64,000 nucleotides of DNA from Haladaptatus paucihalophilus DX253 (GTDB lineage: Archaea > Halobacteriota > Halobacteria > Halobacteriales > Haladaptataceae): NCBI RefSeq assembly GCF_000376445.1, contig NZ_AQXI01000001.1, positions 2,753,734 to 2,817,733 on the forward strand. The letters are read 5' to 3'. How positions within the stretch are numbered: the first letter of the stretch is position 1; each line of letters begins with the position of its first letter. The translations under genes and the position numbers were made by a program. Below are positions 33,322-42,495 of the stretch, piece after piece. Below the pieces are notes generated by a model. The model had not been told where the DNA came from and made no database searches. It worked only from the letters and a program-made list of their open reading frames with translations.

Positions 33322-35243
33322 AGCGCCGCAAGACGCTCCGCATCGCACGCTGGGAAGTGAGCAAGAACGCGGGACAGTTCGACCGGCGGACGCTCGCCGT
33401 CGTCGCCGTCGTCCTCCTGTTCGTCGCCGTGCTGACCCCGATGGTCGCCAGTCGGGGGAACACCGTGGACGACGGCATCTACCGCGTCGGCGTCAGCGAG
33501 GACAGCCAGTACTACGGTCCGGTCGCGACCGACCCGACGTTCGTGGCCGTCGAACCGACCGCGGAGACCTACGAGTCGGGCGAATTCGACGTGTTCGTCT
33601 GCACCGGTGATGCCGTTCCGAACTGTCCTCGGGACGCGCTGCGTTACAAGGATTCGCCCAAAGGCAAGGCGGCGCTCGCCGAACTGCGGACGACGGTCGA
33701 GCGGTACAACGACGAACGGATGGCCGAAGAACCGGACCGCGCCGCCGCGTTTCCGGTGAACGTCACGCTCCGGTACGTCCAGCAGAACGCCACTGCCGGT
33801 GCTCCCGGAGCGGGAAAAAGTGGAGCAAGCGGACCCGGCGCGGGTGACGGAATCACCACCCGCACCACGACGGCGGGCGAGACGCGCCTCGGCGGAAGCG
33901 ACGGTGCCGGAAGCGGTGGTGCCGGAACGGACGGAACGGGCGGAAACGACGCGGGCGGTCGGGACGGGTCGGCGACCGGGTCCGTCGCGGCCCCGTCGGT
34001 GGGTTCCGGGTCGTCCATCTTCGTCGATAACGAGCGGCAGGGGACTCCTTCGGACATCTCGCCGCCGTTCCCGTTCGAGTCGCTGGTGCTCGCGTTCGCG
34101 TTCATCCTGCCGATGAACTTCGTGATTCAGGCCTACGCGAGCAGCGTCATCGAGGAGCGCATCAACGACCGCGGCGAGTTGCTCCTCGTCTCGCCGGTGT
34201 CCCGCGGCGACATCATCGTCGGCAAGACTCTACCGTACTTCGTCGGCATGGTCGCCATCGCAACGGTGACGGCGGTCGGTATCGTGCAGTTCACCCCTAA
34301 CGTCGGTACCGAACCGCTGGCCGTCGCGGGTGCGGTGGTGACGGCAGTGTCGGCGGTGATTCCCATCGCGCTGTTGTTCCTCGCCAGCGCGTTCGTCGGC
34401 GCGATGTTCTCCCGGTCGTTCAAGGAACTCACGTTCGTCACGGTGTCGCTCAGCGTCTTCCTCACCTCCTACGCGTTCGTGCCGTCCGTGTTCACCGACG
34501 TGCATCCCATCGCGTCCATCTCGCCCCTGTCGCTGGTGGTTCGCGTCCTGCAGGGCGAGTCGGTCGCGCTGGGACAGTACGCCTTCTCGACGCTGCCGCT
34601 GTTTCTCACCGCGGGTGTGTTGTTCGCGCTCGGCGCGGGCGTCTACCGCGAGGAGGACATGTTCACCCAGCGCCCGGTGACGCTGAAGGCGCTCGACGCG
34701 CTCGACAGCCAACTTCACGGGATGCGGAGCGTCGCAAAATGCAGCGCGCTCTCGATTCCGTTCGTCTTCGTGGCCGAACTGCTCGCGGTGGCGCTCCTCT
34801 TCGCGCTCCCCGTGGACCTCTCGATTCCCGTGTTGCTCCTCGCAATCGCGTTCATCGAGGAGGTCGCAAAGAGCGTCCACGTCTACGCCGGGTTCTCCCA
34901 CTCGCGGTTCGACCGCTCGCTTCGGACGGTGGGGAGCCTCGGTCTGCTGAGCGGCTTCGGCTTCTTCGTCGGCGAAAAACTGACCGCCATCGCCCAGTTG
35001 GTCGGGCTTCCGAACCTCGAACTCGGACGGGCGGCGTTCGGTGCTGCCACCGGTCTCGGCGTGGACGCCTCGCCGCTCGTCTTGCTGGGCCTGCTGTTCG
35101 CGCCGCTCGCGCTCCATTCGGTCACGGCGACCGTCACGGCCTACGGGGCCAGCAAGGACCGAAATTGGTACGCGTGGACGCTGGCCGTCACGACGCTGGT
35201 TCACGCCGCCTACAACCTCACGGTGGTGAACGCCCTTGGATAA
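33318..35243 (+). CDS. ABC-2 permease fused to a PrsW-like intramembrane protease domain
   Basis: A 641-residue two-part membrane protein. The N-terminal two thirds form an ABC-2 permease: one helix, an outer domain with a long Gly/Thr-rich low-complexity linker (about residues 160-225), then five helices including VIEERINDRGELLLVSPVSRGDIIVGK, the NatB-type coupling segment. From about residue 480 the sequence matches the PrsW (M82) protease pattern: EEVAK (Glu514-Lys518), FFVGE (Glu553), a His at 600, and HAAYN (His629-Asn633). PrsW-type enzymes cleave membrane proteins such as anti-sigma factors in Bacillus. The domain pairing suggests that export and proteolysis are linked. Its stop overlaps the next permease start by 8 bp. 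Confidence 0.82.
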   Translation: MKRRKTLRIARWEVSKNAGQFDRRTLAVVAVVLLFVAVLTPMVASRGNTVDDGIYRVGVSEDSQYYGPVATDPTFVAVEPTAETYESGEFDVFVCTGDAVPNCPRDALRYKDSPKGKAALAELRTTVERYNDERMAEEPDRAAAFPVNVTLRYVQQNATAGAPGAGKSGASGPGAGDGITTRTTTAGETRLGGSDGAGSGGAGTDGTGGNDAGGRDGSATGSVAAPSVGSGSSIFVDNERQGTPSDISPPFPFESLVLAFAFILPMNFVIQAYASSVIEERINDRGELLLVSPVSRGDIIVGKTLPYFVGMVAIATVTAVGIVQFTPNVGTEPLAVAGAVVTAVSAVIPIALLFLASAFVGAMFSRSFKELTFVTVSLSVFLTSYAFVPSVFTDVHPIASISPLSLVVRVLQGESVALGQYAFSTLPLFLTAGVLFALGAGVYREEDMFTQRPVTLKALDALDSQLHGMRSVAKCSALSIPFVFVAELLAVALLFALPVDLSIPVLLLAIAFIEEVAKSVHVYAGFSHSRFDRSLRTVGSLGLLSGFGFFVGEKLTAIAQLVGLPNLELGRAAFGAATGLGVDASPLVLLGLLFAPLALHSVTATVTAYGASKDRNWYAWTLAVTTLVHAAYNLTVVNALG

Positions 35244-36291
35244 ACGCCTCACCGTTGCGCGGCGGGAGTTGGCGTCGCTCAGGAGCGAGAAGACCATCGT
35301 GCTGGCGATACTGATCCAGTTGCTCATCGCGGCGTTCTCGTCGTTCCTCGCAGTCGGACTGGTGTCGATGTACGACCCCGGGTCCGCCTCGAACGGCTTC
35401 GTCGTCTCGTTCGGCGTGACGGGGGACGCGAGCGCCGACCTCGCGCCCGTCCTCGCTTCGGACGATAGCTGGGAGGCGGAGCACTACCGGACCCAGCGCG
35501 CCGCGATGCGCGACTTCCGGTCCGGAAGAATACACGCCGTTCTCGCCGTCGACCGCACCGCGGACGGAAGCGTCCGCGTGACCGCCATCGCCCCGGATGG
35601 CAACATCAAGACGACGCTCGTCGTGACCCAGATAAAGGAGGTACTCGACAAACTCGAACGCCGCGAGCGGGCGCGGTTCGCCTCTCGACTCGAACGGTCG
35701 CCCGTCGCACCGCCGCCCGAGACGGGTGCGAGTCCGTACTTCGGGTTCACCTACACGGTGCTCATCCCGCTGTTGATGTTCCTCCCGGTATTCATCAGCG
35801 GGAGCGTCGCCGTGGACACCATCGCCGAGGAGTACGACCGCGGAACCCTCGAACTCCTCCGCGTGACGCCGCTGACCGGCGTGGACATCGTGGACGGCAA
35901 ACTGCTGGCGATGGGAATACTCGCGCCCGTGCAGGCCGCGGCGTGGTTGGTACTCCTCTCGTTTAACGGGACCAACGTCGCCAACCCGCTCGAAATCGTG
36001 GCGCTCGTCGCGGCCTTCTCGGTCGCCATCGTCGCTATCGGCGCGATACTCGCGTTGCGGTTCCGCGACAGAAAGCAGGCCCAGTTTCTGTTCTCGATGG
36101 CGATGCTCGTCGTCTTCAGCGGGACGTACCTCCTGCCGGAAGCGCCCGCGAACACCGTGGCGAGGCTCGCCATCGGCAGTCCGACGCCGTTTACCCACGC
36201 GATGGTGGCGCTCTATTTGGCGTGTTCGCTCGCGGGTTACGCGCTGGTCCGCCGGGTCGTCGGTGGCCGGGGGCTTTTGACGACCGCGTAA
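35236..36291 (+). CDS. ABC-2 type transporter permease
   Basis: Second permease of the exporter, 351 residues. One N-terminal helix (IVLAILIQLLIAAFSSFLAVGL) is followed by an outer domain of about 150 residues and five C-terminal helices. The coupling segment is DTIAEEYDRGTLELLRVTPLTGVDIVDGKL. The start is a TTG at 35236, the only start-like codon between an in-frame stop at 35227 and the conserved VARRELASLRSEK segment, and it overlaps the previous gene by 8 bp. Together with the ATPase and the permease-protease fusion it makes a heterodimeric exporter. Confidence 0.86.
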   Translation: MDKRLTVARRELASLRSEKTIVLAILIQLLIAAFSSFLAVGLVSMYDPGSASNGFVVSFGVTGDASADLAPVLASDDSWEAEHYRTQRAAMRDFRSGRIHAVLAVDRTADGSVRVTAIAPDGNIKTTLVVTQIKEVLDKLERRERARFASRLERSPVAPPPETGASPYFGFTYTVLIPLLMFLPVFISGSVAVDTIAEEYDRGTLELLRVTPLTGVDIVDGKLLAMGILAPVQAAAWLVLLSFNGTNVANPLEIVALVAAFSVAIVAIGAILALRFRDRKQAQFLFSMAMLVVFSGTYLLPEAPANTVARLAIGSPTPFTHAMVALYLACSLAGYALVRRVVGGRGLLTTA

Positions 36292-36411
36292 GCGCGACGT
36301 GCGGGGTGGTTCGACCGAGACGGAAGTCTCCGTATTTCAACAAATCGGAGAGCGCACAGTGTCGAATCCTGGATATAATATCAATATATAGTATTTTGAA
36401 TTAATCTGGAA

Positions 36412-36429
36412 GTCTATTATAAATATTAT
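36412..36429 (+). promoter_or_regulatory. AT-rich promoter of the GDPD gene
   Basis: The segment around TATTATAAATATTATA lies 26-43 bp upstream of the ATG at 36455 but only 5-22 bp from the ATG at 36434, so it argues for the later start. Another AT-rich block is at 36371-36400. Confidence 0.5.
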
Positions 36430-36454
36430 AGCGATGGCGGGTGTGAATCGGGAT

Positions 36455-37444
36455 ATGGTGTCAGAACGACTCCAGACGTTGAATCGGCGAACGTTCGTTG
36501 GAACCGGGGCCGCGGTCGCCAGCACCGCGCTGGCTGGCGTCGGAACCGCACAGCAGCGATGTTCCGACGACGACGAAGGTGATCACGGAGCGGACGACGA
36601 CCACGGGCGCGGTGGGGGAGACGACGAGGACGACATCACGTACGTCGCCCACCGCGGGTACAAGGGACTCCACCCGGAGAACACGCTCCGTGCGTTCGAA
36701 GCGGCCTCGCGGACGGCGGACATGATAGAACTCGACATCATGCCGTGTGCGGACGGCGAAATCGTCGTCTTCCACGACGAGAAACTCGGCGCGCGGGACG
36801 GCGGTACCCGCGGCCTCACCGACCAGCACGGGTACGTCTGGGAGAACGACTGCGAGACGGTGTTGAACGCGAACGTCCTCGGCAGCGGGGAAACCGTGCC
36901 GCTCCTCTCCGAGGCGTTGGCGGCCATTCCGAACCACGTCGACGTGAACATCGAGTTCAAGAACCCCGGGTCGGCGGCGGCGCAGTCCTCGACGAATCTC
37001 TCCGGCGCGGAACTGGAGGCCGGAAAGGAACGCTGGCGGTCGTTCACCGAGGACGCGCTCGACATCGTTGCCGAGCACGGAAACGACGTCCTCGTCTCCT
37101 CGTTCTACGAGGCGGCCATCGCCACCGTCCGCGAGGTGAACCCGGACATCCCCGTCGGCTATCTCCTCTGGGATTCCATCGAACGCGGCCTCGACATCGT
37201 TCGGGAGTACGACTGCGAGGCGGTCAACCCGCCGTACAACATGGTGAAAGGGTCGCCGTTCTTCGACGACCCCTACTACCTCGACGACCCGGACTTCGCG
37301 GACATCGACCTCGTGCAGGTCGCCCACGACGAAGGCCGCGAGGTCAACGTCTACACCCTCGATACGTGGTATCAAGCCGACCAACTGGCGAAAGCGGGCG
37401 TGGACGGACTCATCGTGAACTACCCGAACCTGCTCCGCGAGTAG
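36455..37444 (+). CDS. Secreted glycerophosphodiester phosphodiesterase (GDPD)
   Basis: Hydrolyses glycerophosphodiesters to glycerol-3-phosphate and an alcohol, outside the cell. The 329 residues start with a Tat signal (LNRRTFVGTGAAVASTALAG) and an Asp/Gly/His-rich linker. The GDPD core opens with VAHRGYKGLHPENTLRAF (catalytic His and Arg) and IELDIMPCADGEIVVFHDEKLG (metal-binding Glu/Asp and second catalytic His). VDVNIEFKNPG supplies the third metal-binding region. The end LAKAGVDGLIVNYPNLL is typical. No lipobox Cys follows the signal, so it is probably released. The start at 36455 is chosen from promoter spacing; 36434 is the alternative. Confidence 0.88.
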   Translation: MVSERLQTLNRRTFVGTGAAVASTALAGVGTAQQRCSDDDEGDHGADDDHGRGGGDDEDDITYVAHRGYKGLHPENTLRAFEAASRTADMIELDIMPCADGEIVVFHDEKLGARDGGTRGLTDQHGYVWENDCETVLNANVLGSGETVPLLSEALAAIPNHVDVNIEFKNPGSAAAQSSTNLSGAELEAGKERWRSFTEDALDIVAEHGNDVLVSSFYEAAIATVREVNPDIPVGYLLWDSIERGLDIVREYDCEAVNPPYNMVKGSPFFDDPYYLDDPDFADIDLVQVAHDEGREVNVYTLDTWYQADQLAKAGVDGLIVNYPNLLRE

Positions 37445-37533
37445 TCGCTTCGGAAAGCGGAAGAACGTCTTTTCGAACGGTCTGTACGGAGCGACACGCT
37501 CGAATGGCGTCGAAAAGGGGATCCGTCGTGAGT

Positions 37534-38004
37534 TTACATCTCGACGGTCGTTCCGCAGTCGGGACATTCGAGGTACATCCCGTCGTCTCCCATCCGGAAC
37601 CCGAGAACGTCGCTCTCACACTCCGGACAGGGCTGTGCGACGCGGACATCGGTCGAGTCCCGCGGCGCACCGAGCGCGAGCGCGACCACTTCGTCGTCCG
37701 ATTCGTTGCGCCCCTGCTGGAACTCTCCCGGCGGGAATCGAATCGCTTCCCCAGCGCCGACCTCGACGGTTTCGCTTTCGGCGTCCGGCTCGGGTTTAGT
37801 CTCGAACGTCGCGGTCCCCGAGACGATGTAGAATATCTCCTCCTGGTCGAGGTGCGTGTGCAGTCCGCCCGAGAAGGCATCGCCCGGTTCGAGGGCGTAG
37901 TGGTTGATGGACATATCGTCCGTCTCCAGCGCGTTCGAGAGTCCGCGGCGGTCGGCGTCACCCATTCCTCCGGATTCCACGTCGTCGATATCGATTCGCT
38001 GCAT
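37534..38004 (-). CDS. Cupin-domain protein with a C-terminal zinc ribbon
   Basis: A 156-residue protein. Residues about 25-115 are a cupin beta-barrel with the first motif GLHTHLDQEEIFYIVSG (metal-type His and Glu) and the second motif around IRFPPGEFQQGRN. The second motif lacks the usual His at the expected place. The last 37 residues contain CPEC and CPDC separated by 16 residues, a probable zinc ribbon, which is uncommon on cupins. The promoter element CAATAAACC (minus strand, 38033-38041) is about 33 bp upstream of the ATG. A regulatory or binding role seems as likely as an enzymatic one. Confidence 0.78.
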   Translation of the reverse strand: MQRIDIDDVESGGMGDADRRGLSNALETDDMSINHYALEPGDAFSGGLHTHLDQEEIFYIVSGTATFETKPEPDAESETVEVGAGEAIRFPPGEFQQGRNESDDEVVALALGAPRDSTDVRVAQPCPECESDVLGFRMGDDGMYLECPDCGTTVEM

Positions 38005-38339
38005 ACGTTGCGTTCACTTCTCGCGGGTCATAGGTTTATTGCTCCTCACGTTCGGAGTCGCCCCCGTCCCGCGGTCGTCAGACGGATACCGCGACTCCGA
38101 CCTCGCCTTCCGAACCGCATCTCGTCCGTCGCCGATGTCGGACGGGATTCCAAGACAGCTACCGACGCCCCTGAGCGGGAGCACAGCTCCGCTGTCTCTG
38201 CGGACCCCTCGACGCTTCGTGCGATGGGGAGAACGGCGGTCCCGAAGTATATTCGGCGGTCTCGAAGGATGGTTGGCGATTCTCAGGTGGTGGCTATTGA
38301 ACCGCGGTACTATCCCACTTCCCGCCGTACTCCCCACCG
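38005..38339. other. 335-bp gap between cupin and UspA genes
   Basis: The left edge holds the cupin promoter (38033-38041). The rest has no convincing coding frame or repeat. A TATA-like AGTATATTC lies at 38246-38254 and a weaker GTACTATC at 38308-38315. The latter is 25-32 bp before the UspA start and is the likelier promoter. Confidence 0.4.
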
Positions 38340-38771
38340 ATGTACGATACCATCCTCGTCCCGACGGACGGTAGCGACTCGGCCGCGGAAGCGGCGCGAA
38401 ACGCCGTCGAACTGGCGAAGCGGTTCGACGCGACGATTTACGCGGTGTACGTCATCGACATCGGCGCGATGTGGCCCGACGCCTACGAGGGGTCCATCCT
38501 GAACGACCTCGAAGAGCGGGGGAAGAAAGCGGTCGCGGCGGTGCGCGAACCGGCGGAGGACGCCGATATCGATGTCGTCGACGACGTGGTGACGGGCGGG
38601 CATCCACACCGCGTGATTCTGGACTACGCCGACGATAACGACATCGACTGCATCGTGATGGGTACCCACGGACGGCGCGGTCTCGACCGCTACCTACTGG
38701 GGAGCGTGACCGAGCGCGTCGTCCGAATGGCCGACGTGCCGGTGTTGACCGTCCACGAACCCGAGGAATGA
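38340..38771 (+). CDS. Universal stress protein (UspA family)
   Basis: A 143-residue cytoplasmic ATP-binding-type Usp. It opens with MYDTILVPTDGSDSAAEAAR and has the ATP-binding signature GTHGRRGLDRYLLGSVTE (G-x2-G-x9-G-S/T) followed by MADVPVLTVH. The length is standard for a single-domain Usp. Haloarchaea carry many paralogues, so no specific stress can be inferred. It is followed after 69 bp by a MgtC/DUF4010 membrane protein. Confidence 0.92.
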   Translation: MYDTILVPTDGSDSAAEAARNAVELAKRFDATIYAVYVIDIGAMWPDAYEGSILNDLEERGKKAVAAVREPAEDADIDVVDDVVTGGHPHRVILDYADDNDIDCIVMGTHGRRGLDRYLLGSVTERVVRMADVPVLTVHEPEE

Positions 38772-38840
38772 CGCCCTTCTCCCCGTGCTCCGCCCGCTGA
38801 CGCGACGATTCATGTGTTCGCCCCGCCTAGGTCGTTCGTC

Positions 38841-40073
38841 ATGGCGGTTCCGCTCGTCGTCGCCGTCTTCATCGCGCTGGGTATCGGCGTTCTCATCGGC
38901 ATCGAACGGGAGTGGAGCGACCCCGGCAACCTGTTCGCCGGGAGCAGAACGCTCCCGCTCATCGCCGGATTCGGTGCGCTCGTACAGGCGTTCTTCCCGT
39001 CGCTCCTGCCGATAGCAGTCGTCTTCGTCGCCGGGTTGGTCGTCGTCGCCTACGTCGCCAAGGTGATGACGACGGGCGACATCGGGATGACGACGGCCGT
39101 TGCGACGATGCTGACCTTCGTCTACGGCGCGATGGCGACCCACTCCGATACGGGACTCCGACTCGCCGTCGTCTTCGGAACGGTAACGATGGCGCTCCTC
39201 GCGGAGAAACGGCCCATCCACGAGTTTGTCGCCCGCCTCAACGAAGCCGAGATGCGGGCGAGCCTGAAGTTCCTCGTCGTCGCCCTCGTCGTCTTCCCGC
39301 TCCTGCCGCCGGAACGCATCGCCTTTCTGGGCGGTTTGCGCCTCCAGTTCGTCTGGTTGATGGTCGTCTTCGTCTCGGGAATCAGCCTCACGGGATACGT
39401 GTTCGCCACGCTCGTCGGCAACGAGGTGGGTTTCGAAGTGACGGGCGTGCTCGGCGGCCTGGTCTCGTCCACGGCGACCGCGGTTTCGATGGCGGGGAAC
39501 GCGCGGCGCGACCCGTCCCTCACCGGACTGTGCGGCGTCGCCACGGTCATCGCCTCGTTGACGATGTTCCCGCGGATTCTGTTGGAGGTCCTCGTCGTGA
39601 ATCCGTCCCTGTTCGTCCCCGTCCTCCCGCCGGTCGTCGGGATGGTCGTCGTCGGCGTGGTGGTTTCCCGGGTGGTCTACAGCGGGGTCAGCGAGGACGT
39701 CCCGCTGGAGGCGGACGTGGAGAACCGGTTTCGGCTCTGGCCCGCGCTCTTCTTCGGGCTCTTTTTCGCAGTCGTCCTCGTCGCCACCACGACCGTCAGC
39801 GCCGAATTCGGAGCGACGGGCGTGTACTCGGTCGCCATCGTCTCCGGCCTCGTCGACGTGAACGCCATCACGATTTCGCTGAGCAATCTCGCCCGCGGCG
39901 GCACCATCTCGACCGCGACCGCGACGAGCGGCATCGTCCTCGCGGCCAGCGTCAACACGGCCGTCAAAATCGGAATCGTCTGGCTGTTCGGAACGCAGCG
40001 GTTGGGGCGGTCCGTCGTCGTCTCCCTCGGTGCCGTCACCGCGGTCGGTATCGGTTTCGTCGCGCTGTCGTGA
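38841..40073 (+). CDS. MgtC/SapB and DUF4010 family membrane protein
   Basis: A 410-residue membrane protein. The N-terminal quarter matches MgtC/SapB (ALGIGVLIGIEREW, AGSRTLPLIAGFGALVQAF), and the remainder matches the DUF4010 multi-helix domain (GLVSSTATAVSMAGNARRD, IVSGLVDVNAITISLSNLARGG). About eleven helices are predicted. Related proteins are linked to magnesium or ion homeostasis but their transport activity is not settled. The ATG at 38841 (MAVPLVV) begins the first helix; 38814 is possible but adds nine unlike residues. Confidence 0.85.
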   Translation: MAVPLVVAVFIALGIGVLIGIEREWSDPGNLFAGSRTLPLIAGFGALVQAFFPSLLPIAVVFVAGLVVVAYVAKVMTTGDIGMTTAVATMLTFVYGAMATHSDTGLRLAVVFGTVTMALLAEKRPIHEFVARLNEAEMRASLKFLVVALVVFPLLPPERIAFLGGLRLQFVWLMVVFVSGISLTGYVFATLVGNEVGFEVTGVLGGLVSSTATAVSMAGNARRDPSLTGLCGVATVIASLTMFPRILLEVLVVNPSLFVPVLPPVVGMVVVGVVVSRVVYSGVSEDVPLEADVENRFRLWPALFFGLFFAVVLVATTTVSAEFGATGVYSVAIVSGLVDVNAITISLSNLARGGTISTATATSGIVLAASVNTAVKIGIVWLFGTQRLGRSVVVSLGAVTAVGIGFVALS

Positions 40074-40342
40074 GAGTTCGACGCCGCTACCGCCCACCGC
40101 CGTCGAATAGAAACTATCCGTCTCGACCGGAAAGCGAGCGCGCCCGTATTCGGCTTTCGTCGGTACCCGAGGTGATGCTTCGAAACGTCGTCGTCGGAAC
40201 TCGCTTCGGATGGCGGTTTCGTTCCACCTAATTATTATCGTCTCTCATTTCACGCACTGTTTCATCGAGCATCGTCTCAGGTTTCTTTTATATTATTCAA
40301 ATAAATAAATATAACACGAATCTACTGTCTATATTATATGTG

Positions 40343-42226
40343 ATGGATGGCAAAAACAGTGGTTGGGAATCGGAAGCAAACGATACGAACGACGGATTCC
40401 GTCTCGGTCGTCGTCGTGCGCTTCAATTAAGCGGACTGGGAATCGGAAGTATGGCGATTCCGGGTCTCAGTTCGTCGTCGGTCCGCGCGGCGGAGGAAGG
40501 TGGAGAGTGCGCCGAGGGGCCGTTCGAACGGACGTACTCCGGGGGGTCGGTGAACTTCGGGCGAATCGCGTCACGACCGAAGCGAACGGCGACGGAAGCG
40601 AAACAGGCGGGGGCCGGGGAACCGGCGAGCGAACGGGAGATAGAAGCGTCGCGGGCACACGGTCAACACGGGCGGCATCGACACGAGCAAAAACACGGCT
40701 GGTGGGGCGACGGCGAGGACGAACTGTCCATTCTCACCGAGTACGACGGCGTGAACGCCGAGCAAACGTCGGGCGGTGTCCCCTCCGACTCGCAAATCGC
40801 GGCCGGGTACGGCAAGGTAATCCACGCGGTCAACACGCAGGTCGCCGTCTTCAACAAGCGGTCCGGGCACAAGGAGCTGTCCGTCCAGTTGAACGACATC
40901 TTCGCGCCGGTCATCGACGAACCGGAAGGCGGCTACGTCTACGGCGAACCGTTCGTCTTCGACCCCCGAGCGCGCTACGACCGACGGGAAAATCGGTTCG
41001 TCGTCGCCGCGGTCCAGTACGAACCCGGCATCACCGAAGACGGCGAAATCGTCACCCGCGAGGAGATGGAGGAGCGGGCGGGCGGCGAACCCGGCGAGGG
41101 TGAAGAGGGCGAGGACGGCGCGGAGACGGCCGCCGAAACCCTCGAACGGCCGCCGCGAGGATGGTGGGTCGTCGCCGTCTCCGAGACGCCCAACCCGAAC
41201 GGGGAGTGGAACGTCTACCGGATTCCGCCGCTCGACAACGAGGGGCTGGTCGACTATCCCACGCTCGGACTGGACCGTGACGCCATCTACCTCGCGCAGA
41301 ACTTCTTCGGCGAGGACGTGTCGGTGACGATGGTGACGCTCGACAAGGAGGCCATCTACCGCGGACGGGACACCACCGGTTATCACTTCACCGATTTGGA
41401 CAACCCGAACGTAGAGCGGGAGGATTTCACCCTCCAACCGGCGCTTCAACCGTTCTCAGGCGGACAGCACGGGACGTTCTACCTGCTGGATTCCACCTTC
41501 CCGAATCCGACGGCGAGCGCGCTCACGATGTGGGAGTTGACCGACCCGCTCGACGACCCGACGCTGGAATGTCACACCGTTCCCGTCGAGGAGTTCGCCT
41601 ATCCGCCGACCGCCGAGCAACCGGATTCCGAAAAGCGCATCGACACGCTCGGCACGCGGCAGATGAACCTCGATTACAACGACGGGTCGCTGTGGACGGC
41701 CCACACCATCGCCTACGACTGGAACGGCGACGGCGAACCGGTCGCCGCCATCAAGTGGTACGAAGTGGACACGCGGACGCGACAAGTCGTCCAGAGCGGC
41801 GTGTACGGCGAACCCGGCACGTCGTACTTCATCCCGACCATCCAGTCGGACGGCGATACGACAATCATCACGCACAACGTGAGCGGTCCCGACACGTACC
41901 CGAGCATGGCCGTCGCGGGACGAACCGAGTGGTACGACCGGAACAAATTGGAGGATTCTATCGTCGTCGAGGAGGGTAAATCACGATACGATTACGGCGA
42001 AGGCGAAGACGTCATGCGCTGGGGCGACTACAACGGTATCTCGGTGGACCCGCACACCGGAACGTTCTGGACGGTGGGTCAGTACTCGCCGGACATCGAC
42101 ATCGACCCCGCCGCCGAGGAGCGCGACCCGTACCACACGCGCATCGCGGAAGTGACCTTCGGCGACGGGTGGGGTCACGGTCACGGCGGTCACGACGACC
42201 ACGACGACCGCGGTCGGTGGGACTGA
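40343..42226 (+). CDS. Large Tat-exported protein of unknown function
   Basis: A 627-residue secreted protein with a Tat signal (LGRRRALQLSGLGIGSMAIPGL) and no lipobox. An Arg/Ala/His-rich low-complexity segment follows (about residues 70-120). The main domain (about 140-600) shows repeated beta-type blades, such as GKVIHAVNTQVAVFNKRSG, YGEPFVFDPRARYDRRENRFVVAAV and RWGDYNGISVDPHTGTFW, so a beta-propeller is likely. The end is His/Gly/Asp-rich (GHGHGGHDDHDDRG), a possible metal-binding tail. I do not recognise the family. The ATG at 40343 has AAATAAATATAAC at about 40303-40314 upstream. An acidic Glu-rich insertion (residues about 230-260) interrupts the domain. Confidence 0.8.
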   Translation: MDGKNSGWESEANDTNDGFRLGRRRALQLSGLGIGSMAIPGLSSSSVRAAEEGGECAEGPFERTYSGGSVNFGRIASRPKRTATEAKQAGAGEPASEREIEASRAHGQHGRHRHEQKHGWWGDGEDELSILTEYDGVNAEQTSGGVPSDSQIAAGYGKVIHAVNTQVAVFNKRSGHKELSVQLNDIFAPVIDEPEGGYVYGEPFVFDPRARYDRRENRFVVAAVQYEPGITEDGEIVTREEMEERAGGEPGEGEEGEDGAETAAETLERPPRGWWVVAVSETPNPNGEWNVYRIPPLDNEGLVDYPTLGLDRDAIYLAQNFFGEDVSVTMVTLDKEAIYRGRDTTGYHFTDLDNPNVEREDFTLQPALQPFSGGQHGTFYLLDSTFPNPTASALTMWELTDPLDDPTLECHTVPVEEFAYPPTAEQPDSEKRIDTLGTRQMNLDYNDGSLWTAHTIAYDWNGDGEPVAAIKWYEVDTRTRQVVQSGVYGEPGTSYFIPTIQSDGDTTIITHNVSGPDTYPSMAVAGRTEWYDRNKLEDSIVVEEGKSRYDYGEGEDVMRWGDYNGISVDPHTGTFWTVGQYSPDIDIDPAAEERDPYHTRIAEVTFGDGWGHGHGGHDDHDDRGRWD

Positions 42227-42294
42227 TACGACGGGTCCGAAATCCCGAAAACAACAGCGCTCGCGCGTCTCTCTCGATTCGTTCTCTCTTCGAC

Positions 42295-42453
42295 TCAATC
42301 GCCCTCGGAGCGTTCGCTCCGACCGTCGAGTCGTTCGGTTCCTGCCTCGGGACCTTCGCCGTCGGTTTCCGTTCGCTCGTCGGGAGTCCCGATCAGACCG
42401 GCGTAGAGACCGGCCCACACGTTCGCTCGCTTCGTTCCGTTTCGTCCGTACAT
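42295..42453 (-). CDS. 52-residue protein downstream of an iron-box palindrome
   Basis: A short gene: MYGRNGTKRANVWAGLYAG, then an acidic hydrophilic tail rich in Glu, Asp, Gly and Arg. A short hydrophobic NVWAGLYAGLIG segment lies at residues 11-22. There is no known family. It is supported by the position of the palindrome at 42496-42511 about 43-58 bp upstream, a CTAAAGAATC TATA-like stretch at 42493-42502, and acidic composition. It lies between the convergent ends of the large secreted protein and an MFS gene. If real, it is probably expressed when iron is low. Confidence 0.5.
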   Translation of the reverse strand: MYGRNGTKRANVWAGLYAGLIGTPDERTETDGEGPEAGTERLDGRSERSEGD

Positions 42454-42495
42454 GGTCTTTCACCGAACCCCTTCGTCTCGCGGACGAAGTGATTC

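Noticed and set aside
34739-35314. Plus-strand 191-codon frame inside the permease-protease gene
   Set aside because: Its Arg/Gly/Pro-rich composition indicates an out-of-frame reading of the permease-protease gene.
41981-42463. A 160-codon Arg-rich minus-strand frame over the end of the secreted protein gene
   Set aside because: It is highly Arg/Ser-rich and antisense. The short 52-codon gene at 42295-42453 in another frame has acidic composition and a promoter-like palindrome.
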